A stretch of 64,000 nt of DNA from Mikania micrantha (GCA_009363875.1 CM018680.1:73040272-73104271); one strand, 5' to 3'; shown: positions 1 to 11,600, numbered from the stretch's first letter. The notes: a model not told the origin generated them from the sequence alone. Numbers and translations are program-made.

Positions 1-231
1 TTCGGATATCCGAAATAGTTTTTTTTCGGATATTCGGATAATTTTTCGGATATCCGAATATTTTTCGGATATCCGAATATTTTTCGGATATTTTTAGGAT
101 GTTTCGGATAATTTTTGGATATCCGGATAATTTTCTGATATTTGGATATCTGAAGTATATATTTTTTAAATTTTTTTTTATTTTTTTTCTTGATTTCGGA
201 TATCCGAACGGATATCCGAAAATGAACACCC
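1..231. repeat. AT-rich element end built from repeats of GGATATCCGA
   Basis: The palindromic core CGGATATCCG and variants recur about ten times, separated by T-rich spacers. The right edge reads GAACACCCCTA, the inverted form of TAGGGGTGTTC, a common end of small hAT-like plant elements. It abuts the LINE relic directly. The left end lies outside the window, so class and length cannot be fixed. Confidence 0.5.
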
Positions 232-1075
232 CTACCTTCGAGAACCTTGTCTCTGAATAACGGTATCTTATCTCCCTATAGACTGCCCCACCGAATCCTT
301 GGTTTTTCCTTCTTTTCTTCCACCAGTTTCCTTCTTATGGTAATATTTGTTACCAAAAGTTTACGTTGTGACACTACCGTCTCTCCTGGGAAGACCTTGC
401 AGTCCCACCACCTACCACGGTTGGTTTCACGCAATACGCATCAAGAGGTAGTCAATCTAGGTGTCCCGCCCTCCACTGTTGAACGTGATCAACGGTGAGT
501 CCATTTTCTTAAAAAAGGAGTTTATAATGCCAAGGTCACTTGCCACTGCAAAGTCTAGAAGTGTCACTCCATTGTCTTTTTGTGATCCGGAGCCGAAACC
601 TCCATGAGTCAACGAAAAGCCGTCATTCTCCTTCCCAATGTGGTCGTTGAAGTCTCCTCCTATGCAAAGTTTCTCATCTGTTGGGATTGTTCTCATAACC
701 TCATCCATGCAATCCCAAAACTCTCTCTTTTCATTTTCTCCTAGCCCGTGTGGTGCGTAGGCACTCACTACTACTACTACTACAAGTTCCTCACCTATCA
801 CCATCCTCAACATCATGATCGTGTCGTTATACCTCCTCACCTCCACCACCTGGTCTTGTAGTTCTCTGTTCACTACGAATCCCATTCCATTCTTTGCCCC
901 ATTAGACCCTGAGTGCCACAGCTTGTAACCATTATAATCTGCTCCTCTTTTCCCCTTCCACCTTGTCTACTGCATGCATGCTATTTGGACTTTGCGTCTC
1001 CTAAGCACATCCACTAACTCCAAAGCTCATCCAGTAAGTGTTCTGATGTTCCAAGACCCTATACGCAAAATCCCT
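232..1075 (-). pseudogene. LINE-type endonuclease relic (craniofacial development protein 2-like)
   Basis: The longest open part, 885-457, encodes an endonuclease/exonuclease/phosphatase fold: SAYAPHG, GGDFNDHIG and the tail NSGGRDT, where an intact family member continues with IDYLL. The same frame extends upstream to about 1070 with the expected motifs for strand-break chemistry (SWNIRTLTG, MQ, KLWHSG) but carries two stop codons. Downstream to about 232 the C-terminal part continues with further stops. No reverse transcriptase follows, so this is a 5' or middle fragment of a LINE, or a captured copy of the related plant gene. It is not expected to be functional. Confidence 0.75.
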
Positions 1076-1373
1076 CCCCTTTTTCTCCCTATACCCGCAC
1101 CTCTCCGCCCTGGACATGATCTAAATGAATCATAATGTGCTCTCTCATCTATACTGCCAAGTCAGTCACACGAAACTCCACAAGGACCAATAGATAGCAC
1201 AAACAAAACAGACCAAAGGCACACAACACACACAAGTATAAATCCCAAGTACACAATACACAAGTAACACTCAACTACTCAACAACACATATCCCAACAG
1301 TAAGTATATAACAATCAGAAAAACGATTCCACTTATGCAATTGACAATGAGCAAACAAACAAACTAACTTACT

Positions 1374-1622
1374 CAGTATATTCTTACTTTTCAGTAGGGT
1401 CTGTGGGGGAATGATGGACACAAACCTTACCCCTATCCCAGTTGGGATAGAGAGGCTGCTTTGAAGGAGTTCCCGGCTCAAAGTTACCGTTCGAAGTTAA
1501 TCATCCCAACACTAGTAACGTTATTTTCACAAAATAAGTAAAATAACGTTAAAATTAGTGCAATTTTACTTTGGCCCCTTGATGGCTCACATACATATAC
1601 ATTATATGCGTGCACCGCAAAA
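1374..1622 (-). repeat. SINE-like dispersed repeat, copy 1 (Au-like segment)
   Basis: The segment reading AGGGTCTG, then ACCCCTATCCC, then GATAGAGAGGCTGCTTT matches the well-known plant Au SINE body read in reverse. It is followed by a block with AATAACGTTAAAATTAGTGCAATTTT and a TATATGCGTGCACCGC end. The same roughly 250-base unit recurs at 9105-9370 (inverted), 14737-14995 and 61757-62015. Confidence 0.65.
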
Positions 1623-1773
1623 GAATGCAAAATCAAAAATCAAAATGAAAATTAAAAGACCCGTTTGATGTCACATACTGTAGTTTCCTATAATACTTCA
1701 AAAGTAGACGAGAAAGCAAAGAAAGATCTCACCGCGGGTTTTCGAAAACAAAATGATTTGTTTTGTTAAAGTT

Positions 1774-2234
1774 ACTGTTGTAAAAATCGGCCTAAGCGGC
1801 CGCCTAGGTGGCGCCTAGGCGCTAGGCGGCCATCTACTGTCTCGATTTTGGCCCAGGCGGGTCCTAGTCGGCCTAGTCATATTTTTAATTTTTTTTTTTT
1901 TGACTCTATCTGATAAAAAGGCACCAATTCCATTATTATTTAGATATCTCTCAACCCAAAATCCTTAATATGTCTCTTTAACATCGAAATCCATCACTAA
2001 ACTTTGAACTTGTCGTTTAAGTTTGAACTTTGAAGTACTTGATTTAGTATGTTTAAGTTTACTTTTTGAATTATTTGAAGTATTATATTAAATTATTGAC
2101 ATTGATGTGTGTATATAATATATATCTGTAAAATTACATATAAAAATTCCATTCCACCTAACGCCTATTAATCCCGATTAATCCCTAGGCGGTACCTCGC
2201 CGCCCGACTAGCCCTAACGACTTCTACAACCATG
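1774..2234. mobile_element. Mutator-like nonautonomous element with 9-bp target duplication
   Basis: The ends are inverted: the left begins ACTGTTGTAAAAATCGGCC and the right ends GACTTCTACAACCATG. The subterminal regions are rich in CCTAGGCGG-type motifs. The nine bases GTTAAAGTT flank both sides (1765-1773 and 2235-2243), the target-site length typical of Mutator-like elements. No coding capacity is present. Confidence 0.7.
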
Positions 2235-2243
2235 GTTAAAGTT

Positions 2244-2818
2244 GTTTTAGGCTTTTAGCTTGCTCTGATCTGTATCTCTCTTCTTGGTGTACCTGTGAGC
2301 AAAAACCCTAAAAAACACAAGGTGTCTGTTTCCCCTCCTACCAAAGAAGGCAGTTGTGGTCAGCTTGGTGCAGTTGGCTGTGATGGTGGTGGTGGTATTA
2401 TTGTTTTCGGTAGCTGGTTGTGATGGGTTGTGGTGGTGGTACAACGGGCCTGATCATGTGGTGGTGCTATGGTACAGTGTCCGACCGGTGGGTGTAGGCT
2501 AGGGTTTTGCGTGTGCACCTTTTAGCTAGGCTTAGGGCCGGCGACGAGGATGGAAAGAAGAGAGACAGAAATGTCGAGAATAGAGGAGGAGCGGGAGAAT
2601 AGAAGAGAGAGAGAGAGAGAGAGAGAGAGGAGAACCTTACCCATTTAGCGAGATGAGCTAGCGAAGGAAAAGTTGGGGAGTGTCGACTGGCCGGTGGGTG
2701 GGGTTGCAGATGCGGTGGTCAGATTTCCGGTCGGTGTTTGCGCGTTGTTACCGTTTCCGTTTCAGTACAATCGTACGGGGGGAGAGAGAGAGAGAGAGAG
2801 CGTGATCAGTTTTAATAC
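2244..2818. other. Noncoding stretch with two GA microsatellites
   Basis: GA repeats lie at about 2604-2629 and 2781-2800. A minus-strand open frame here is His/Thr/Asn-rich low complexity and is not supported as a gene. Nothing else recognisable. Confidence 0.5.
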
Positions 2819-3120
2819 TAAGGCTATGTGTTATCATGTGTGAGTGGGGCGTGAGAGGGTCCGATCACGCCCCGGTGGCGCCCTCCCCCCACTACACAGG
2901 GGCGTGAAGGGGGCATGAGGGGCTCACTCGTGACAACCCTCAAGGCGTGAAAGAGGAAGAAAAAGGGGAAAAAAGGGTAATGGGGGCATGATGAGGGAGT
3001 GATGATAACACATGTGGTGATGGCGTGTGGTGATGATGGGGTGATGGTGTTGATTGATTAGGTGGCGCCTACGTGGTGCATACGTGGAGTGATGGGGTTT
3101 GATGATAACACATAGCCTTA
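2819..3120. mobile_element. Small inverted-repeat element (MITE)
   Basis: The left end TAAGGCTATGTGTTATCA and the right end TGATAACACATAGCCTTA are perfect inverted repeats of 18 bases. The interior is GC-rich with repeated GATGGGGTGATG-like runs. The outermost TA may be the target duplication, which would suggest a mariner-like (Stowaway) or related class. Confidence 0.75.
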
Positions 3121-3990
3121 TCATTATAGCAGCAACAATCATTTTACTTATTTTAATAACAATAACAATATTATATTGCTATTGCAACTATTTGTTCACT
3201 CCCCTTTTAGCTAAACAATTACTTTACCCTTATGAAATTAAAAACAACCCAATTTGTTTTATTTGTAAAAGAAATTGGTCAAAAAAAAAGTTGGACACTG
3301 CAAGAGGAAATGTAATCTCCACTCCATTAGAATGAAAAAAAAAATCGTTTCTTTTGTCTTATGGAATGGACCATTTAAGAAGGAATGTAATTCCACCTAT
3401 TCACCAGCATTCCATTGCATGTGTAGGGGGTGTTTTTCCATCCTATCAAGGAATGAAAGGAAAAGTTACAATGCAAACCTTTTTTTTGCTAACACTTGTC
3501 CTTTTTTATTAGTTTGATATGTTTTAGCTAAATGATCTTTTTATTTAACAAAAATAACTGAAGCATGCACCTTCTGATTGTAATCTTAATGAAGGTTTCA
3601 ATGAGCTCTATTATGCTTAATTTGTATTACTAGTATACAAATGATTTGGTAACTTTTATTACATAATTTTTAAGCTAGAGATAAACGTTATACATTGAAC
3701 TTGTATATAATATAAAAGCTCCTAATTAAACTCATTTCACTCATACATGCCAAGCGAACATGAAAATAGAATGCAGTGATTTTTTTCTCTTATCATGCCA
3801 ATTTCATTACCTTACTCATCAAATTCCTTTATCGTTCCAGTTGAATGACTTATGCTAGATTTTTATATTTTGAGGGGATTTATCTTGGCTTATTGGTCTG
3901 CTATGTGTTCTACAGTTCTTTTGCTCTGATATTGGCTTTTCCCCCTTAGTTTTACATGCCTCAATCCAATTTCTGTCAAAACTTAGTTTA
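3121..3990. other. Intergenic, no gene recognised
   Basis: AT-rich DNA. Two short plus-strand open frames (3099-3335 and 3275-3517) show no family features and overlap each other. No RNA gene or repeat boundary is visible. Confidence 0.45.
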
Positions 3991-3996
3991 ATGTGA

Positions 3997-4038
3997 ATGA
4001 AAGAAGATCCAGCTTCCATGAATTGAGTTGATCTCTAT
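3997..4038 (+). pseudogene. Short echo of the CIPK NAF-like exon
   Basis: The bases GAAAGAAGATCCAGCTTCCA and the following TTGAGTTGATCTCTAT repeat the core of the exon at 4168-4275 with a small deletion. This looks like a partial tandem duplication, now noncoding. Confidence 0.45.
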
Positions 4039-4167
4039 ATATACTAATGTACCTAGAATTCAACTCTACATATTTGATTGCTCTCTGATTATCAAATTAA
4101 ACTTCATCAAAATTTTTATAAATTCGTAATTCAATTTCTAAATGTTTTTATATTTGTTATGCATCAG

Positions 4168-4275
4168 TATCATTCGACGAAAAAGAAAGAAGAACATCTA
4201 GCTTCCATGAATGCTTTTGAGTTGATTACTATGTCTAAGGGGCTCAACCTTTGCAGTTTTTTTGACATGGAACAG
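4168..4275 (+). pseudogene. Orphan exon resembling the NAF segment of a CBL-interacting protein kinase
   Basis: This 36-codon open segment is bounded by ATCAG before and GTTAAT after, so it would be a phase 0-0 exon. Its product contains MNAFELITMSKGLNLCSFF, close to the NAF/FISL autoinhibitory motif by which CIPK kinases bind calcineurin B-like calcium sensors. The family consensus begins with Asn-Ala-Phe. No CIPK kinase exon or later regulatory exon is visible nearby. It cannot be spliced in frame onto the kinase exon at 4866, which needs a phase-2 donor. It is most likely a relic or captured exon. Confidence 0.6.
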
Positions 4276-4865
4276 GTTAATACTTTCAGATCGATTGGAT
4301 TTTTGATCTAGGGTTTTCACACTAAATATTACAGGAATGTTTTATATATATATATATTCAGGTCACGTATAATTAAAGAGTTGTATGTGAACGCATCAGT
4401 TTTCTAATTATAAAAACGATTTGTTCTTTTAATGTTGTTTAGAAACATTCTTCAAAAGTAAATATTATATGTTTTTTTATAAACATCATCTTAGTATTTG
4501 GAATGACTAGTCCAATTTGTAACTAGGTACTAAAATATGTGTTGTACCATGAAATTTTTAAATATGTAGGTTGTTATAGTGGATGACCAATTTAAATTGT
4601 TTACTAAAAGTGTATATTTAATACGATATCTTCATTATGTTATAATTTATTGTGGTATTGGTGTTTATTTTCCATAGGTATTCAACTTCTAGGTACTTCT
4701 TTTATTCATTATTGTATATTAAAAATATATGTATGGACTTAAAGCATCTTAAACATAACAAATATATAAATATATAATTTTTATTTTAAAAAAATTGAAA
4801 ATAATAATTACCTTTTCATTCATATCTATCCCTCCTTTTGCTCTTCAATTTACTTAGGGATACAG
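4276..4865. other. AT-rich stretch upstream of the first kinase exon
   Basis: No in-frame upstream exon with a phase-2 donor could be identified with confidence. The polypyrimidine-rich run just before 4865 (TTTTGCTCTTCAATTTACTTAG and then TACAG) looks like a 3' splice site, implying an upstream first exon that is short, unrecognised or lost. Confidence 0.4.
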
Positions 4866-5661
4866 GTTTGAAGATATATTATCTGCCACCGCCAACTTCT
4901 CTGATGAAAATCTCATTGCGGAAGGTGCATTTGGAAAGGTTTACAAAGGACAACTTTTGCAGTCGGGGAATTCAATGAATGTTGCCATACGAAGGTTTGA
5001 TTGTAAGTATGGAAAAGGAGACGAATTGCAAATGGAAATCTCAATGCTCAAGAGTCTAAAACATAAAAATATTGTCTCCATTTTTAAGCGTTTTGATGAG
5101 AATAATGAAAAGATCATCATTTACGAGCAATCATTTCATGGAACTCTTTACCAACATCTAAGTGATCCAACTCTCACATGGACCCAAAGACTTCAAATAT
5201 GTTTAGGTGTTGCACACGCATTGGATTACATACATTATGATGTGATACATTGTGATATTAGTAGCTCCAAAATATTTTTAGATAAAGATTGGGAACCCAA
5301 GATATACGGTTTTGAACTCTCCACAACATATCCTCAAAGTTTGAGGCACCGCCTTCTCTTCTCTCGCTACTTTGATACCAGTAATATGACACCCAAATAT
5401 GACGTTTACTCTTTTGGTGTGTTATTATTTGAAGTACTTTGTGGAAGGAAACCGATGATTACAAATGAAGGTGTTCAGGAGGAAGTAGATCAGATTATTG
5501 ATCCTAAGTTAAGAAAACAAATGGATTCACAATCATTGGCACTCTTCACTAACATAGCTAATAACTGCTTGAATCAGTATCTTGTGCAACGTCCAACTAT
5601 GGATCAGATTGTCAAAGAACTTGAGGACGTGTTAGAACTTCAATTGAAACATGCAAATCTT
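4866..5661 (+). CDS. Exon: kinase module 1 (pseudokinase)
   Basis: The exon begins with one base completing a split codon, then FEDILSATANF, the usual start of this kinase family. The glycine loop reads AEGAFGKVYKG, with the first glycine changed. The beta-3 lysine is arginine (VAIRR, residue 42). The catalytic loop is HCDISSSKIFL (128-130) instead of HRDxKxxN: the aspartate is kept but the lysine and asparagine are lost. DFG is replaced by YGFE (147-150), and the activation segment is short. The C-lobe is recognisable (DVYSFGVLLFEVLCG, RPTMDQIV). This predicts loss of catalysis. The internal ATG at 4957 cannot be the true start because the glycine loop lies before it. The donor after HANL is GTAAGC. 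Confidence 0.78.
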
Positions 5662-8600
5662 GTAAGCCCATTATTGTGTTTCTTCATCCTTTTCCTCATT
5701 ATTACATTTATGTTTACGAATTTATTTCTCATGGTGTAATTTGTAATGAAGGAACACTCAATAGCTGCAGATGCAGGTACGCCATCCAACAGCGTGAAGG
5801 TAATTGCTCTCTTTTACTTAGTTTGAGGTGATTATGGTAAAAAAAAATTGAATTTTCACCATATCACAATTAGCACAATCAATTAAATTTGGTTTTTTTG
5901 GGTTTGTTTGAAGTTTCTGGATTTTTAAAATTTTATAACTGAACTAAGTTATTTTGTTAAACAAAAAAGGGCATGGAAAAGGATAAACAGAAAAGCCCCA
6001 TACCAAACAAGACTAAACCAAAAATGGCGTGATGTTGAAAATTGATGATCTTGGTATTTTTGTTAGGCTTTACATTTCTTATCTGCCAGCAACATTTTCA
6101 GCACTAAAAATAACAAGTAACCTTCAATTTTCTCCACACTTTTCAGAACTGCATTATTTTAGAAATATGTGGTTATGTGGCATTTTCTTTTCAAACCAAA
6201 GTGTATCATCCTTTCAAACTATTCAAATATGTTCAATAGAGTTTCAATTTTAAGTACATGTTTTGACAAACTATCTAGGAGTTTGCCATTTTTTTAACGT
6301 TTATAATTCTTGATACACATTTTTATATATGTGTGCTCGCGCATTTATTTGGAATAAGTTTATTACCTTTTTGATTTGAAAGTCTAAAATGCACTCATTC
6401 TATTATAATTCTTATAAACTTAAAACATATTAGTTTTTATTTTCTGTTGCAATCTATATATTCTTGTGATACTACATAGGGATGAACATAGTATGAAGAA
6501 TTCAATTTTCTTTTTAATTTATCATCCTTGCTAGCATATACAAGCTCTAATATTGCCATTCTCACTTAACGCCTAATTTTGTAGATGGAGTTTTTGAAGA
6601 TCTCACTAAGCGAAATAAGGCTAGCCACAAATGATTTCGACGAATCATACTCTATTGGGTGTGGCGGGTATGGTGTAGTGTACAAAGCAATTCTTGATGT
6701 TTTAGATATCCAAAGTTTTTCATCAATGGAGGGGAAACACAAAGATGAACTTCCTAAGATAAGCAAAACTGTAGCTATAAAACGCATTTTTAATAGAGCA
6801 GATGAGCAAGGCAAACAAGGGTTTTTAACAGAAATTGAATTGCTTACTAGTTGTAAGCATCCAAATATAGTCTCTCTTCTTGGCTTTTCTAAAGAAGCTC
6901 GTGAAATGATTCTTGTCTATGAGTATGCTTTTAAAGGAAGCCTTAGTGATTACTTGGGAAGCAGTGGTAAGACAATTAATCTTACTTGGGCACAAAGATT
7001 ACAAATTTGCCTTGATATTGCTCATGGAATTAATTACCTTCACACCAACATGGAGGGAAAACCAAGGATAATACATCGAGATATAAAGAGTGAGAACATT
7101 TTATTAGATGAAAATTTGAAGGCAAAGGTTGCTGACTTTGGTCTCTCTATATTTCATCCTATGAAGCAACAAGCTAGCACTATCTATACAAAAAATATTG
7201 CAGGCACACAGGTGTATATGGATCCAGAATATTTGACTACGTTCAAGTATAAAAGGGAATCAGATGTTTACTCATTTGGAGTGGTGTTATTTGAGGTCCT
7301 ATCTGGAAGTTTGGCCTATGATCCTAGGTACACTTGTGAAAATGACTTGGGCCTTGCACCCATTGCAAGGAGACGCTTTAGCGAGGGAACACTAAAGGAA
7401 TTGATAGATCCTGAAATAATACAAGAAGACGATGATCGCATTTTAACTTTGAACAGAGGACCTAATCAAGCTTCTTTCGACACATTTTCAAAAATCGCAT
7501 ATCAATGTTTGGCTGAAACTCAAGCCAAACGTCCGACAATGGAAGTCGTTGTTACGGAACTTCAAAAGGCATTTAATTTGCAAGTAGGTCAAATGTTTTA
7601 AAGAAAACACAACTTATTTTTTCCATATCATTGGCCCTTTTTAAACTCACCATGCTCATTAACAACTTTTTTAAAAAGAAATCATTCTCCGCCCAAAAAA
7701 CCATGCTAATGCAACATTGCGACTCGAGCTATATCAATTTTGTCTTATATTGAAAAGGAAAATCATGTTTATACTTTCTACATTAAGATCCTTGTTACAT
7801 TAACCCAAACATGTACCACACAATACATTTTGTGTGTGTGGCAATTTTAAAAAGGCATGAACAAAGGTTAATGGACAATTCTCTTTTTATCTCATTATCA
7901 TCCTTACTAGCATGTATGAAATTCTTATTCACTTTAACACTCAATGTCATAGGGTGATTCTATGGTAATCTCGAGGTTTTTACTCAGTGATATAGTGTTG
8001 GCTACCAAGAACTTTGCTAAAATAAACTGCATTGGTTTAGACATGAATGGGGAGGTGTACAAAGCTGAACTTGAACATTTTGGCAACAATGGTTTGTTGG
8101 AAACAAAAGGGAAGAATAATGGTGAACCATCCAACAAACACATTAGCGTTGCTATAAAACGTATCACTAGTAGAATTGGTGTGCAAGGAAAACAAGGATT
8201 CTTTTCAGAACTTGAGATGCGTACTAGTTATAAGCATCCCAATATAGTCTCTCTCCTTGGATTTTGTGATGAAGGTGATGAACTGATCCTTGTCTATGAG
8301 AATGCTTCTAAGAAAAGTCTCGATGACTATTTGAAAAATGCTGATACCTTGAAAAGTCTTACTTGGACCCAGCGTTTACACTTGTGCCTTAATATTGCAT
8401 TTGGACTCAATCACCTGCACACTAAGATGAACAATGTGCATGGTGACATTAGAAGTGCAAACATTCTATTAGACGAGAACTTGGAGGTGAAGATTGCTTA
8501 CTTTGGGATCTCCAAGTTAAACCCAACAAATAAAGAGGTACACATGAAAGTGTACGAGGATCCAGAATATGAAAAAAGGGGCAAATTTAGTAGAGAATCA

Positions 8601-11600
8601 GATATTTACTCTTTTGGAGTGATTCTTTTTGAAATCTTTTCTTGGAGGTTGGCCTATGATTATGTTTACATAGGAATAAATGATAGGGGCCTTGCACCCA
8701 TTGCACGCCGATGCATCAATGATGGAACCCTAGAGAGCCTAATGGATCCGAAGCTAAAGGAAGAAAATGATGAAGATATTTTCACTTCAAATGGAGGACC
8801 CAATCAAGATTCTTTGAACACATTTTTGAAAATTGCATCCAAGTGTTTGGAAAAAGCTGTTGAGCATCCAACGATGGAAACCATCATTAAAGAACTTGAA
8901 ATCGCTTTACACTTTCATGTAAGTCAATAATTTTGATGTACAACATTTTTCTCTCTTTATACTCTTGATCACGAGTTAAAAGTTTATTTTCAGCCATTAT
9001 CTTGCATGCTCTCCATTTTACATGAACATAAATGGGTATGATCATTATCATAAATTACTTTGATGGCCATATAAAATAGTAAATTTTTTTCACCACGTTT
9101 CCAGTGCACGCATATAATGTATTATATGTGTGTCGACCCTTGAGGAGCAAAAGTAAAATTGCACTAGCTTTAACATTATTTTACTTAATTTTTTATGAAA
9201 ATAACGTTAAAAGCTTTGAGTTGGTCGGTTAATCAGGCATCATGAGCCGAGGGTCTCATTGGAAGCAACCTCTCTATTCCTATGTTGTGGAGGTATAATT
9301 GTCTACATATTACCCTCCTCAGACCCTACCTTAGTTTTCTTAATGATGGGATATACTGAGTATGATGATGATAGTTCAAATGTATTTAGATAAACTTAAA
9401 ATGAAGCATTAATTTTATTAGAAATAGTACACGTACATGCATGTAAAAGTTTGTTCTTAAATTTATTTTCTTTTACCAATCTGACCTTATTTTTGTGCTT
9501 TATGTATTATTCATTTTAATATAGTTGGTATTCTTTACGTAGTTTAATTAACGATAAATTATATTGTGATTTTTAATCATTTTTGTTTATTATATTTTAT
9601 TTGATGTTTTTATGATTTTTTTATCATATCCACTTGACAATTTAGCCAGATTGAATTTTATACACACATGCATGTATGCGTGCATTCGTATGTGTAGGGG
9701 TGGGTTATTTGAGGAACCTACAAAATATGGAAAAGGGAACCATGTGTTTCTTACGCAAAAAAAACACATAAAAAACTCATACTCGTTTTTACTTAATTCT
9801 TTTAGAGCTTTTGCATATAAACACATGCAAAGTCATTCAAATGAAAAAAAATAGTAATAAATAAATAAAATTAAAAAAATTCTAAAAAATGTGTGTGTAT
9901 TCTGATGTATGTAACCTTAGCCCACACATTTGTACAAGAGGTTGTTTTTCATGGCTTGAACCAAAACAATAACCTTGTCAATTACTTCAAGTCTCACTCT
10001 TTTTCTTTTCTTTTTTTGCCAAAATGATTTTTTTTATTAAACTTTTTTCATGTTTTACATGCAAAAGCTCCGAAAAAGTTGCGTATAAATGAGTTTCTTG
10101 ACATAAGAAAATGATTTTTATGTGTTTTTTGCATGAGAAACCCATGGTTCCCTCATTTCTCATTTTTTTAAGGTTCCCTTTTTAACCTCCCTATATATAT
10201 ATTGTGAAGATTTTTGCTTTTATAATTCATAGATAATTATTGTTATGAGAACAACCTTTTCTCTTGTTTAAATATTGCTCATGGTACTTAATCAAAAAAA
10301 ATCTATCAACATGGTTTTAGGTTGCCCTGATTTGTATTCCAAAAATGGAATGTAGTTGTGAAAATAATAGGTAGACAATTTAAAAATGGAAACATTTTTC
10401 GAATTTATTGTATATTTATTTAAAATTAACCTAAACAATGACCATAAACTTATACTTGTAATTCTTGTAATCTTTGTATTGTTTCCATTTGACAATTAAT
10501 CATTAGACCTTTGATTAAGCATATGAAACAGATTCATTTTCTTAAGTATATTTAATAATAGGTCAATAGACAAAATTATCGTGCAAATTTTGTTGTATTT
10601 TTTGAGTAATGGAGTTGATTGAATGTCCCATGTTTCACAGGAAATCCTCCATAAAAAGCTTAAAATGTCACTTAAAAATATTGCCTCAGCCACAGAAAAC
10701 TTTGATGAAAAAAATTGCGTTCAAAGTGGTAGATTTTGGAAGGCATACAAAGGAGAACTTCTGCTTCAACAAGACAACTCTAATACTAGCGGGCGGACCA
10801 CCATTGTTGCAAAGCGGTGGGTTAGCAACTATAGTCATGGATATCATCAATTTCGGACAGAAGTTAATACTCTTTTCAAGTGTAAGCATGATAATATCAT
10901 TGGTCTTATAGGGTATTGTAACGAAATGGATGAAAAAATCATTGTTTATGAGCATATGTCTAACGGAAGTCTTGATAAGTGTTTAAAAGATGCTTATCTT
11001 ACATGGATGAAACGACTCAAGATATGCATCGATGTTGCAAGTGGATTGGAATTCCTTCATCAAGGTGGTGTAGCAATAAAGAAGGTGGTACACAGGGGCA
11101 TCAAAAGCTCTAGTATTCTACTAAGTAATGATTGGAAGGCAAAAATTTCTAATATGGAGTTAGCTTCATTAGATCTATTACATCAGAACATGGAACATGT
11201 CAGCGACAGTGCTTACGATGCATTCGGCTACCTAGACCCACTCTACAAACAAGGTTTCTTAACAGAGGAATCGGATATATATTCGTTAGGTGTGGTTTTA
11301 TTTGAGATCTTGTGCGGAAGATTGGCATGGGCAGAAGGTTGTAAGGATCACTCTCAGTCTTTAGGCCCTTTGGCTAAACGGTGCTACGGAGAAGGAAAAC
11401 TTGATGATATAGTGTTCGATGGTATAAAAGAACAAATTGGTCCAGAATCGTTGTCTACATTTGCAAATATTGCATATCGTTGCTTACTTGACAAGAGCGA
11501 AGAACGGCCAACGGCACGTGAAGTGGTGATGCAACTGAAGAAAGTGCTGGATGTCCAAGTAAGTTCTCATTGTTTTGACAAAAGCATGGCTATCTTTCAT

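Noticed and set aside
2247..2444. 65-codon His/Thr-rich frame
   Set aside because: GGTGGT-type repeats read on the other strand; no support.
4957..5739. Kinase 1 as a stand-alone 260-codon gene starting at ATG 4957
   Set aside because: The glycine loop lies before this ATG, and the frame runs past a good GTAAGC donor into intronic sequence coding a hydrophobic tail.
5663..5739. C-terminal membrane span after kinase 1 (FFILFLIITFMF)
   Set aside because: Encoded beyond the splice donor at 5662, in T-rich intron sequence. Other modules show equivalent donors at the same place.
9590..9854. Overlapping frames on opposite strands in the kinase 3-4 intron
   Set aside because: Low-complexity intronic sequence with no family features.
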